Below, piece after piece: positions 55,670 to 64,000 of a stretch of DNA of 64,000 bases. The translations under genes were made by a program, and so were the position numbers. Under the pieces are notes generated by a model, which saw only the letters and a program-made list of their open reading frames with translations, searched no databases and was not told the origin of the DNA. The DNA is taken from positions 22,146,234 to 22,210,233 of the forward strand of contig OW386293.2 of the NCBI GenBank assembly GCA_936432065.2, read 5' to 3'. This DNA is from Rutpela maculata (taxonomy: Eukaryota; Arthropoda; Insecta; Coleoptera; Cerambycidae). Position 1 is the first letter of the stretch. The number at the start of each line of letters is the position of its first letter.

Positions 55670-57905
55670 AATAATAATAATAATAATAATAATAATAGCC
55701 TTTATTCAATAATACCATAAAACGGTGTAGAACAAGTCAAAAAGAATATGAAATCTTGGTAAGTAAAAATTGGTATAAACATTACAATTACATACAAAAA
55801 AAAGTATAAAAAATAGTACATTTAAATTATATAAAATAATAGTACATTTAAATAAAAACATTACTTTACAATGACGGATCAAAATGATGGGTAAAATATT
55901 CTGAAACACAGTAAAATGACTTTTCACATAAATAACTTTTCAGCTTTTTTTTTTTTGATAGGTTCTGATATTCTTGTGGTATTTTATTGTAAACTTTTAT
56001 CATCTGCGTTACTACATTACGCTGTACTTGGGTGAAATTCGTTTGGGGCTGACGTAACACTGATCTTGCACAACCTCTAGTATTAAACATATGGCTGGTT
56101 TCATATCTGCTAAATAATTCTTAGCAATGTTCTTTGACGAAGCATGCACATTCATATATATACAAACATGGTACGGTAAGTATGTTTTTCTCTTTAAATA
56201 TTTGACTACAGGTCTCTCTTCTTTTTAGGTGGAAAATACTTCTAACGCAAGATTTTTGGAGTTTGAAAATTCTAGATGAGTCAACAGAGTTTCCCCAAAA
56301 AATGATTCCATATTTTATTCTGGAGTTTACATACGAATAATATGCCGATAATGCTGCTGCCTGATTTACAGAATTTGCTATGACACGTAACGCATACGTA
56401 AATGAACTTATTTTGCTAGCGAGATAATGTACGTGTTCTTTCCAATTTAATTGTGAGTCAATTTCAATACCTAGGAACTTAGTGTGCTGAGTGGTCGTAA
56501 GGGTTTGGTTGTCATAAGTTAATGTAAAAGGATCTTCTGCCCTCAAGGTAAATTTCATTAGGTGCATTTTTTCAATATTGTTCTTCAGGTTATTCCCTAT
56601 GTACCAATTATCCATTGTCTTAATTGTACAATTGATTTCTGTTTTTAACTCTTCCTCAGATTTAGCCCTTATGATGAGTGAGTTATCATCTGCAAAGAGA
56701 TTTATTACATGACTAACAATATTGGGTAAATCGTTTGTATATAATAAAAATAAAATTGGACCCAAAATGGAACCTTGTGGGACTCCTTTTCTGGGTATTT
56801 CCCAATCAGATTTAATTTCTATTCCTGCATCCATTACCATTACACTCTGCCTTCTGTTGTTTAGATATGATTTAAGAATATGGTAAATATTTCCTCTAAA
56901 CCCCATTATTTCTAGCTTTTCTAAGAGTGTTATGTGATCAACACTGTCAAAAGCTTTTGACAGATCCATAAATAAAGAAACAACTTTTTCCTTATGGCTT
57001 ATCGCTTCCAAAATCTCACATATCGCTATATACACCGCTTTTATAGTTGTTCTTCCCTTAATGTAAGCACTCTGCATTTCTGTAATTATTTTATTTCTAT
57101 CTATAAAATCTAGCATCCTGTTTAGCAGTGCATTTTCAAAAATTTTCGCTATTACTGAGATGAGAGTTATTGGTCGATAGTTTGAGATTTCTTCCTTACT
57201 ACCTTTTTTATGTATCGGCTTAACAACACTTTTCTTTAGTTCATCGGGGAAAATTCCTTTTTGAAAGCATATATTTATTATTTGTGAGAGTGGTTGTGAG
57301 AGCTCTAGTGCACAAAGCTTAATCAATTTAGTTGGTATTTCATCTGCTCCCACAGCTGCCGTGTCTTTTAGTGCATGTATTATATTAAAGATTTCCGTAG
57401 GAGTTGTATCACACAGAAACATGGTGCGGTCATTCTTGGGAACATGATCAAAAGTTTTTTGGTTATTTGCATTGATATCTTCACATATATTTATGAAGTA
57501 GCTATTTACATAATCTAAAATTTCTTTTTTGGTTTTATTGTATTGATGTCCCAGGTTTTCAATTTCAAATTTTTCATTATTTTCTTTTCCAGTGATTTCC
57601 TTCACCAGATCCCAGGTTGCTTTGATTTTATTATTTGAATTGATGATATAATTTGAGTATATTTCTTTCTTGGCGTCATTAATTAATATTTTAAGTTCCC
57701 TACAGAATTGCTTATATGTTTCTTTTGTTATTTTTCCTGATAACATTTTATCATACATTTGACGTTTTATTTTGCTTTTCATTTTTATTTCAGAGTTTAT
57801 CGTGTGTATTAGCGTTATACATTTTCTTGGGATACACTTCATCCAGACTATCTTTAATTGTAGTTAAAAGCATTGTTGTGCTGGTATTTAATTTGCTTTA
57901 AGAAT
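55670..57905 (-). mobile_element. LINE (minus), RT nearly open, 5'-truncated
   Basis: The 3' tail (TAA)n is at 55672-55697. The RT frame is open from 57842 to 56121 and continues after a frameshift to about 55870. The 5' end is near 57905, within the linker before the RT (STTMLLTTIKDSLDEVYP). No endonuclease or ORF1. Confidence 0.9.
55866..57842 (-). pseudogene. LINE reverse transcriptase, one frameshift near the C-terminus
   Basis: 573 codons open: a long helical pre-RT region, AAVGADEIPTKLIKLC, NYRPITLISVIAKIFE, QSAYIKGRTTIKAVY, LFMDLSKAFDSVDH, RKGVPQGSILGPILF, LFADDNSLII (FADD instead of YADD in the active site), then KFLGIEIDSQLNWKEHV and NSRIKYGIIFWGNSVDSS. After a shift at about 56110, MFNTRGCARSVLRQ and IKVYNKIPQEYQ complete the usual C-terminus to 55866. 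Lacks the endonuclease, so immobile by itself. Confidence 0.85.
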
Positions 57906-58340
57906 ATAATACTGATGCGACGTACAGTGTAAACATAGGAAAATGCATTATTCTAACATATGAACAAATAAAAGATTTTTACGCAAATAAGAAGAACCCT
58001 ATTTTTATTCCAATGGAAATCAGCAAAACAAACAAAATAACAAACGAATTCGTATGATTCGTTTTCCTGATAATATATTTATAAAAATTACTAAAAATTT
58101 AAAAAGTTTGCGTGCATAATAGAAAAAAGTGTATTTTTGTTAGACCTCAGAAAATAAATATACCTTTTTCCTTCTGTTTTAATGATTTTAGGCCACAAAA
58201 GTTCTTTAGCTTAAAAAATGTGATTTCGGCATTTTAACGTAAAATTGCCATTTTTATTGCATAATATTTAAAAAACCCAGGACAAATTCGCATCACGTTG
58301 CTCTAGTAATAATAGTCGTGTTTTTAAAATGTTTAATTTT
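57906..58340. other. Non-coding stretch between LINE and inverted duplicate
   Basis: AT-rich, many stops in all frames, no recognised content. Confidence 0.4.
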
Positions 58341-58344
58341 GAAA

Positions 58345-58470
58345 CTTCAATCTGCTGTATTTTTAAAATAAAGACAATTTAGAACTTTATCCATAACAGT
58401 TTTCATCGAGAATTACCTAAGGATTCTATGCCTTGAATTTACATACATGCATTTGGTGCGGAGTCCTTTA
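58345..58470. repeat. Inverted duplicate of transposase segment, right copy
   Basis: Reads on the plus strand what 55480-55610 reads on the minus strand ('ctgctgtatttttaaaataa', 'ctatgccttgaattt', 'catgcatttggtgcgg'), with about 85-90% similarity by eye. Confidence 0.75.
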
Positions 58471-59883
58471 AATTTGAATGCATACAATTTTTTGCTGACT
58501 AAAATCCTCTGAATATGAAATGTGCTAATACCTAACTTTATTAATCTATTCCTTAATGACTATCTTGGGTGTTCTCGTACAGATTCTAAAACTACAAGGG
58601 TGGCAGCTTTATCTTCATTTAATTATTTTTTGTTTTTTTTTATATATTTTTTTACATCCCTAGGGTAATAAAATTTATAAATTAATTTACATACTGCTTT
58701 GCGGGTCACTTTAACATTTGAATACTTCTCATTAAAAACTTCTATTGCGCATTTATAAGAAACATTTCCGAATCCATAGCATTTGACCAAGTAAATTTGT
58801 TGTTCCAGGGTTAGCATAATTCAATAATTAGTAATTATTATTTTTAGAGAAAATACAAATACGAATAAATCTCTATTACACTGACGTTGACATTAATCCA
58901 TGGCATTATTTGATGCAATCTCATCTGTCTATGAAGAATTTAGAAAAATATTTGAAAAACGTTTTTTTTTTTGAAAATTATTTCCTTGTTTTGCAACTAA
59001 ACTCCTTAATAAATTATCTAGTGAGTCAAAGTTTATTAAGCAACACCCAAAATGGATTTAGGAAAAACAAGTCTACAATTAGAGCATTTTATCAAGCTCT
59101 AGGTGAAGTATACAACTCCCTGAACAACAAGGAACATACAGTTGTTATAGGTTTGGACTTATCAAAAGCATTTGATAGTGTAGACCATAGCATTATAATT
59201 ACAAAACTGGAAAAACACGGAATTAGAGGCATTGCTTTAAAACTGTTGGTATCATATGTAAGTTATAGATTACAATATATAGTTGAAATGGACAGTAATG
59301 GAGAGCTACAAAAATCTGAAAAATAAAGTGTTTCCCAAGGACCGTTACAACACGTTTATTCACTAATAACTTAACTATGATACTTGATGAATATGCAGTC
59401 CAATATGCTGATGACTGCACATTAGTTATGCAGACATATGATTCCTTAATCCTAGAAGAAAAAGTTTTATCAACTACAGATGTTTTAGAAAAATATTTTA
59501 CCTCCATAAATCTCAAACTGGATAAAGATAAAATATAAGCTATAGCTTTTACATGTAACGCCTCTAATATTGAGAAAACATTTGATAATGGCATTAGTGC
59601 ATTGACAACTAAGCCAGCAATGACTCTTGGGAATCGAGATTGACGCTAGACTTGACTGGAAAGCCCATGTGGATGACCTCACAAATAATATAGCCAAGTA
59701 TTGTTGTGCTCTAAAGGTGATAGCACAAGATATTAGTGTCGAGGAAGCTTTTATAGCTTGTTATGCATACTTAGAATCCAGACTCAGATATGGCATTATC
59801 TTCTGGGGCGGAACAAGCCGTATATATAGAGATGAGTCCATTATTTTCGTTGTGCGGAATACTCTGTTTGAGAATTATGATAG

Positions 59884-60344
59884 TGTAACGTGTTTCCACC
59901 CTTAGGAAACTACCCCTTGCAGATTCCGTGGGTTCCAAAAATTATAACGAGATGTCCACTAACACACTTTATTAAATATTTACTGGATACTTCACAATAC
60001 TATTATTAATTTAAATTCACTTTACTGACTAAAAATCACAATGTTTATCACTTTGTTTCTCTTTGGAGTCTTAACCTCACTTTCTATACTTTCTGAACTT
60101 TCTAAGCACTACTCGCTGAGAATGCGGTCGGTCTTTTATACCTAAAAATGACAGATCTCGATTTTTCTGTGATGACGCCACCATTCTCTAGATAATTCCA
60201 GATGTCACCAGAACTAACTTCTGGTAGGTTCTTTCTCGAGTAGGTGCAAATACACTACATTCAGACATTCGATCTGTTGAAGTCTGTGCCTACTTTTTAG
60301 TAATCAACATAACCTTAAATTTTAAGGGGTTGCAACATATTACA
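59884..60344 (-). repeat. Gypsy-2 3' LTR
   Basis: 461 bp, near-identical to 63405-63864. Small differences exist, for example 'tttgtttctctttgg' against 'tttgtttatccttg' and a short 'ctaagca' difference near 60105. The element's purine tract lies just outside at 60345. Confidence 0.95.
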
Positions 60345-60355
60345 CTACCCCCTCC

Positions 60356-60622
60356 TTAAGCCTGAACGTCCCGGTCAGGCAATTCAGTTTCCTTCACATA
60401 CTTCGCCAGTCTATCCAAGTGTACAATCTTCATCTTGGACTTTTTACTTCGTTGAATCCGATAGACGACATCATTAATTCGGGTAATGACTGAATACGGT
60501 CCTTCCCAAGGTGGTTGAAGCTTCGGGGACTTCCATTCTTTCCGCTGTGGGTTGTACAGCCAGACCCGATCTCCCACCTTGAATCCTCTTGTACTGGCAT
60601 TCCGATCATAATGAGCCTTCAT
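60356..60622 (-). pseudogene. Gypsy-2 integrase C-terminal GPY/F module
   Basis: Minus strand: MKAHYDRNASTRGFKVGD, RVWLYNPQRKEWKSPKL, PPWEGPYSVITRINDVVYR, ending KYVKETELPDRDVQA. This is the C-terminal module of Gypsy integrases (GPY/F motif). It is separated from the preceding frame only by a stop codon at 60623 and follows directly on the zinc-binding part, the catalytic core being absent. Confidence 0.85.
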
Positions 60623-62212
60623 TCAGTTACCAGTTTTGGTAATCTGTTCTCGGTCATTTTTTGGCAGTTTTCGACTTTCATTCACATAGTTGCTCTCAGA
60701 TAGTGGTTCCTTATTGGCAGCACAACTCTTGCATTTGCGACACCAAGCCTCCACATCCTGGCGACTATTGACCCAATAGAATCGTTCTCGTACTTTACTC
60801 AACGTCTTGTTTACTCCAAGGTGTCTGCCGGATGTTTCATTGTACGCTTTCTGGAGTACTTCTGGTACACGACACCTGGGAATCACTAAACGCATGGCAA
60901 CCTGCTTCCCATCCGGGCTTTCCCATGCCGTCCTCAACAGCCCGTCTACAACCGTAAGTGAACCCCATTGTGACCATAAAGCCTTCAGCCCCACTCCTTT
61001 GTCTGAAACATCCTTCCACTCTGAGCGTGTTCCTCTTTCTACTGCTTTCAACATAGGTCCAATTTCCGTATCGTCCAGTTGCTCTTGTCTTAAAGCTTTC
61101 TTTGTCCAATTCTCTGGAATCTCTTTCGTTTCGCTTACCCAACCTTGTGATGGTAAACTACTTGGGATTCTTCGAAGCTGGCAAACCTTTATTTCCCTGA
61201 GGGCATCGCTTTCACCAGCCAGCACTTCTCCAGTGGCATGTACAACCTCAGGGTTCCACTGTTGACAATCTCGTCTTACATGCCCTAATTTTCCACAGCT
61301 ATAACATCGAATACCCCCACTTGGCTCCCCACTGCTTGGTTGCTTGCTTTGCTTCCCTGAAAAACTCTCCAGCAATTGCTTTACCATTCTGTGCAAGTCT
61401 CTCAGTAAAGTCTCCAGATTCTTTTTGTCCCAATACGACTCTTCGACAACTGCGGCATTTACCTTCTCCGGGCTTTGTTGTCGACAATCTCTCTTAATAT
61501 GCCCTAACTTGCCGCAGTTGTAACATTTAATACCACCACTCGGCTTTCCTTTATTTTGCTGTTTATCCTGCTTTCCTAGGCCATCCAATTTATCGAATAG
61601 TTTGGTAAACATTTTCCGCATCTCAGTCATTTCTGGTTGCGATTCTTCGAGAGTCACAGCTCGCACTCTCGACCTTGGAGTATCCCTATATGCGGCTTCT
61701 ACTTCCAGTGCACGCACCAAAGCTTCGCTACTACTTTGGTGTCTCGTCAGCTTCAGAACTCGCCTTTCTTCGTCCCTTATACCATCTAAAAAGGCCCCCA
61801 CGGCTAATTGTTCCTGGAATCCTTTAGGTGCACTCGGATACGCCAGGTGTGCCAGTCTCTCTATCGCAGCTTCGAATTCTTGTAAACTTTCCCCAGCTTT
61901 TTGTGTCCATGATTTTAGCTGGGCCTGGTATACTTGGGCGAGATGTTGGTCGCCATATCTCAAGTCCAATGCAGCTTCCAAGACTTTGAAGTCCCTTTGT
62001 TTATCCACTGGGATAGTTTGAAGCAACTCTGAGGGCTGGCCCCTTAACGCTAGAACTAATGCCATGGCCTTTTCCTCATTATCCCAGTTATTTGCAGATA
62101 CCGCCGCCTCGAATTGTCTTTTGTACGTCGTCCATGAGCTTTGGCCATCAAAGGAGGGAGGTTTTAACCGAGGACCCGATGATGTTACTAACTGGCCTCC
62201 TTTTTCTCTCAA
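60623..62212 (-). CDS. Gypsy-2 Gag fused to integrase N-terminal zinc domain
   Basis: 529 codons, open. Gag: GPRLKPPSFDGQSSWTTYKR, QLKSWTQKAGESLQEFEAA, HLAYPSAP, then two CCHC knuckles, CYNCGKLGHIKRDC and CYSCGKLGHVRRDC (copy 1 shows only one). It then passes straight to integrase sequence: ALRQEQLDDTEIGPMLKA, SGRHLGVNKTLSKVRERFYW and AWCRKCKSCAAN, a His-His-Cys-Cys zinc site. The joint removes protease, RT and RNase H without losing the frame. A stop separates it from the upstream coiled-coil frame (62213) and from the C-terminal module (60623). Structural protein for particle formation; mobility would need enzymes from a relative. Confidence 0.85.
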   Translation of the reverse strand: MREKGGQLVTSSGPRLKPPSFDGQSSWTTYKRQFEAAVSANNWDNEEKAMALVLALRGQPSELLQTIPVDKQRDFKVLEAALDLRYGDQHLAQVYQAQLKSWTQKAGESLQEFEAAIERLAHLAYPSAPKGFQEQLAVGAFLDGIRDEERRVLKLTRHQSSSEALVRALEVEAAYRDTPRSRVRAVTLEESQPEMTEMRKMFTKLFDKLDGLGKQDKQQNKGKPSGGIKCYNCGKLGHIKRDCRQQSPEKVNAAVVEESYWDKKNLETLLRDLHRMVKQLLESFSGKQSKQPSSGEPSGGIRCYSCGKLGHVRRDCQQWNPEVVHATGEVLAGESDALREIKVCQLRRIPSSLPSQGWVSETKEIPENWTKKALRQEQLDDTEIGPMLKAVERGTRSEWKDVSDKGVGLKALWSQWGSLTVVDGLLRTAWESPDGKQVAMRLVIPRCRVPEVLQKAYNETSGRHLGVNKTLSKVRERFYWVNSRQDVEAWCRKCKSCAANKEPLSESNYVNESRKLPKNDREQITKTGN

Positions 62213-62989
62213 TTAACATTTAAGGCGCTCTACCTCTCCTTCGACCTCACTCATTTTGCCTTTGATTTGACTAACTTCTGTCTCGACCACACCTACTTTG
62301 TCTTCGACCTTGTTTATCTCCTCTTTGACTTCACTCTTCAATTTTTCATTGGCGGAAATTATAGCGTCCTGTTGTATTTTGATTTGTTCATTTAGAATTT
62401 TCCTTAATTCTTCCTGGCGTCTTTCTTGCTCCTGTTTTTCCTCTTGATGTCGTCTTTCTTGTTCTTCTTTCTCCTCTTGCTGTCGTACCTTCAGGTCTTC
62501 CATAATTTGTCTCAATTCGTCTTTCTCTTCTTGACGGCTTCTTTCTTCATCCTCTTTTTCTTTCTGACGTCTTATTTCCTGATCTTCCATCATTTTCTTT
62601 AATTCGTCCCTTTCTTCTTGACGTCTTCTTTCTTCCTCTTGACGTCTTTTCTCCTGTTCTACTTTGTCTTCCTGGCGTCTTCTTTCTCTATCCTCTTTTT
62701 CTTTCTGACGTCTTATTTCCTCATCTTCCATCATTTTCTTTAATTCGTCCCTTTCTTCTTGACGTCTTCTTTCTTCCTCTTGACGTCTTTTCTCCTGTTC
62801 TACTTTGTCTTCCTGGCGTCTTCTTTCTTCATCCCCTTTTTCTTTCCAACGTCGCTTTTCTTCATCCTGACGTTTTCTCTCCTGTTCTTCTTTGTCTTCC
62901 TGCCGTTGCTGCGCCATCATTTTTCCGAATTGTTCGAATAAGTCCTGTATTTGTTTATCGGATGCCATACTTCTTGTTGTTACGGGCAT
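62213..62989 (-). CDS. Gypsy-2 N-terminal coiled-coil protein
   Basis: 258 residues from ATG at 62987 (MPVTTRSMASDKQIQDLFEQ). Almost the whole length is a highly charged Glu/Arg/Lys/Gln coiled coil built on repeats of the EERRRQEERDELKKMMED type, two of which are nearly identical over about 65 residues. It ends EVEGEVERLKC at TAA 62213-62215, immediately before Gag in the same frame. The related copy at 23-27 kb encodes the same coiled coil (decayed) and also has a stop (TAG) at the matching codon. Function unknown; multimerisation is likely. Confidence 0.8.
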   Translation of the reverse strand: MPVTTRSMASDKQIQDLFEQFGKMMAQQRQEDKEEQERKRQDEEKRRWKEKGDEERRRQEDKVEQEKRRQEEERRRQEERDELKKMMEDEEIRRQKEKEDRERRRQEDKVEQEKRRQEEERRRQEERDELKKMMEDQEIRRQKEKEDEERSRQEEKDELRQIMEDLKVRQQEEKEEQERRHQEEKQEQERRQEELRKILNEQIKIQQDAIISANEKLKSEVKEEINKVEDKVGVVETEVSQIKGKMSEVEGEVERLKC

Positions 62990-63404
62990 ACGATGAAATT
63001 AAAATAAAATAAATTTAACTGTCACGTCAATATCGGTAATGGAACTTTCCAGACAAATCTCGAAATAGCACGAAAAAGTCTTATCCAGAGTCTTTTGTCA
63101 CTATCCAGTTCAGAGAATTTAATAATCTCCACTAATGTCCAAATAGAAAAGTTCTAGAAATTTTCACGCACTAAATGAGTCTTTTTCAGTGTCTCTATCA
63201 CTTCTCAGTTCAAAGGATTTAATTATCACACTAATGTCCTAATAAAATGTTCTACAATGTCTCAAAAATGCACTTAACACTATTTTCCTGTTCGAAAATA
63301 ACCCTCAAACAATGTCCAGTAAATTAGTCCTCCGTGCTAGCTCGAACACTCCAGCACAACTTCAGAGCTCCTCTTGTCATAAAATTCCGCTTCTGACACC
63401 AATT
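62990..63404 (-). other. Gypsy-2 leader (5' UTR)
   Basis: Untranslated leader between the 5' LTR and the coiled-coil ATG on the minus strand. It starts with the primer-binding-like TGGTGTCAGAAGC. Shares most of its sequence with 23645-24074 and 27098-27527. Confidence 0.8.
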
Positions 63405-63864
63405 TGTAACGTGTTTCCACCCTTAGGAAACTACCCCTTGCAGATTCCGTGGGTTCCAAAAATTATAACAAGAGATGTCCACTTACACACTTTATTAAAT
63501 ATTTACTGGATACTTCACAATACTATTATTAATTTAAATACACTTTACTGACTAAAATCACAATGTTTATCACTTTGTTTATCCTTGAAGTCTTAACCTC
63601 ACTTTCTATACTTTCTGAACTTTCTGAACTACTCGCTGAGAATGCGGTCGGTCTTTTATACCTAAAAATGACAGATCTCGATTTTTCTGTGATGACGCCA
63701 CCATTCTCTAGATAATTCCAGATGTCACCAGAACTAACTTCTGGTAGGTTCTTTCTCGAGTAGGTGCAAATACACTACATTCAGATATTCGATCTGTTGA
63801 AGTCTGTGCCTACTTTTTAGTAACCAACATAACCTTAAATTTTAAGGGGTTGCAACATATTACA
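63405..63864 (-). repeat. Gypsy-2 5' LTR
   Basis: 460-461 bp, same termini as the left LTR, followed on the right by the ATAG duplication and resumed LINE coding sequence. Confidence 0.95.
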
Positions 63865-64000
63865 ATAGAAATCACATATATGACACAAGAAACAAGAATG
63901 ATCTTTTAAATATCAAAACAAGCTTTACTTTTATTCAAAGAAATATGCCATATACCGTAATAAAAATTTATAATAAACTTCCTCACTTTAAGAAATGGTA

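Larger units (their letters stand above)
52660..58840 (-). mobile_element. Second mariner-like relic, split by a hAT element and a LINE
   Basis: Minus-strand pieces in order: N-terminus 58817-58470 (LTLEQQIYLVKCYGFG, a helix-turn-helix like that of the transposon at 42208), middle 55530-55376 (THAFGAGSFIYKRQ, GDARRLDLCLTMGEKI), then, past the hAT insertion, 53124-52680 with LFTDESTFTTNGTIFSK (first Asp) and a degenerate C-terminal part (WITSYGG and DVRSSVCEEFGKRLEKC). It is probably the same DD41D group as 37551-42740. The TIRs were not found. Many frameshifts and stops. Confidence 0.7.
59884..63864 (-). mobile_element. Gypsy-2: non-autonomous Gag-bearing LTR element (3.98 kb)
   Basis: 461-bp LTRs (59884-60344, 63405-63864) run TGTAACGTG...CATATTACA. 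The target duplication is ATAG (59880-59883 and 63865-63868). On the minus strand a primer-binding-like TGGTGTCAGAAGCGG follows the 5' LTR (plus-strand complement at about 63387-63402). A polypurine tract GGAGGGGGTAG precedes the 3' LTR (complement at 60345-60355). It encodes a coiled coil, Gag and integrase ends but no protease, reverse transcriptase, RNase H or integrase core. Same family as 23007-27900 but a different LTR subfamily. Confidence 0.95.
58910..64000 (+). mobile_element. Plus-strand LINE RT fragment, split by Gypsy-2 and running off the window
   Basis: 58910-59883: SNTQNGFRKNKSTIRAFYQA, VVIGLDLSKAFDSVDHS, then in other frames QYADDCTLV (YADD present), GIEIDARLDWKAHVDD, YLESRLRYGIIFWGG. 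After the Gypsy insertion it resumes at 63869 with YDTRNKNDLLN-like and VIKIYNKLPHFKKW, the ORF2 C-terminus, reaching the window end. The 5' side is truncated near 58910. Several frameshifts (about 59326, 59400, 59625). Confidence 0.8.

Noticed and set aside
62759..62941. Phe-rich plus-strand frame
   Set aside because: Antisense of the Glu/Arg coiled coil (ctt/ttc runs).

Overview
The window is AT-rich nuclear DNA of an arthropod, very probably an insect and plausibly a beetle. It has spliced genes with GT-AG introns, a ZAD-type zinc-finger gene (ZAD is an arthropod domain), and a dense nested load of insect-type transposons (Copia, Gypsy, piggyBac, mariner, hAT, PIF/Harbinger, non-LTR elements). 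There are no bacterial operons, rRNA genes, CRISPR arrays or convincing tRNA genes.

Host genes. I reconstruct one plus-strand gene running from before position 1 to about 44.6 kb. Its exons are 278-632 (second half of a ZAD), 4250-4346 and 5281-5507 (a helical, putative DNA-binding domain ending in an acidic tail), 21789-22065 (linker with SUMO-like KxE motifs), 35213-35424 (two C2H2 fingers) and probably 44408-44463 (C-terminus and stop). Intron phases match at every junction (1, 2, 1, 2, 1). About 1.2 kb of exon is spread over 44 kb because the introns are packed with transposons. Convergent to it, on the minus strand, are the last two exons of a second gene (45714-46137) with a THAP-type C-terminal coiled coil. 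At 46609 (+) lies what looks like the first exon of a third gene.

Layout of mobile DNA. 0.9-3.7 kb: a large foldback (inverted repeat). 5.7-7.3 kb: minus-strand LINE fragment. About 7.3-21.7 kb: a plus-strand LINE split by four clean insertions (a CCCAAG-TIR element, a second TIR element, a 4.5-kb Copia, a 2.4-kb piggyBac). 22.4 kb: hAT MITE. 23.0-27.9 kb: minus-strand Gypsy derivative in an LTR-internal-LTR-internal-LTR arrangement. 28.3-30.3 kb: TIR element with a tRNA-like SINE. 30.4-33.7 kb: a LINE with an open 1039-codon frame carrying an in-frame triplication. 36.4-42.8 kb: a LINE fragment split by a DD41D mariner-like transposon, itself split by a 3-kb element holding a tyrosine-recombinase relic. 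43.0-43.9 kb: LINE fragment. 47.1-47.9 kb: PIF/Harbinger derivative encoding only a SANT-like protein. 48.2-51.6 kb: TIR element with 8-bp target duplication and two nested repeats. 52.7-58.8 kb: second mariner-like relic split by a hAT element and a LINE. 58.9-64.0 kb: plus-strand LINE split by a second Gypsy derivative (59884-63864).

Most notable: the TE-choked ZAD gene with a symmetric two-exon cassette; a Gypsy-derived non-autonomous family whose two diverged copies share the same large deletions and a stop codon at the same place between a coiled-coil ORF and Gag; the LINE endonuclease triplication; and the recombinase relic inside a TIR element. All functional statements rest on reading motifs by eye; no database search was possible.
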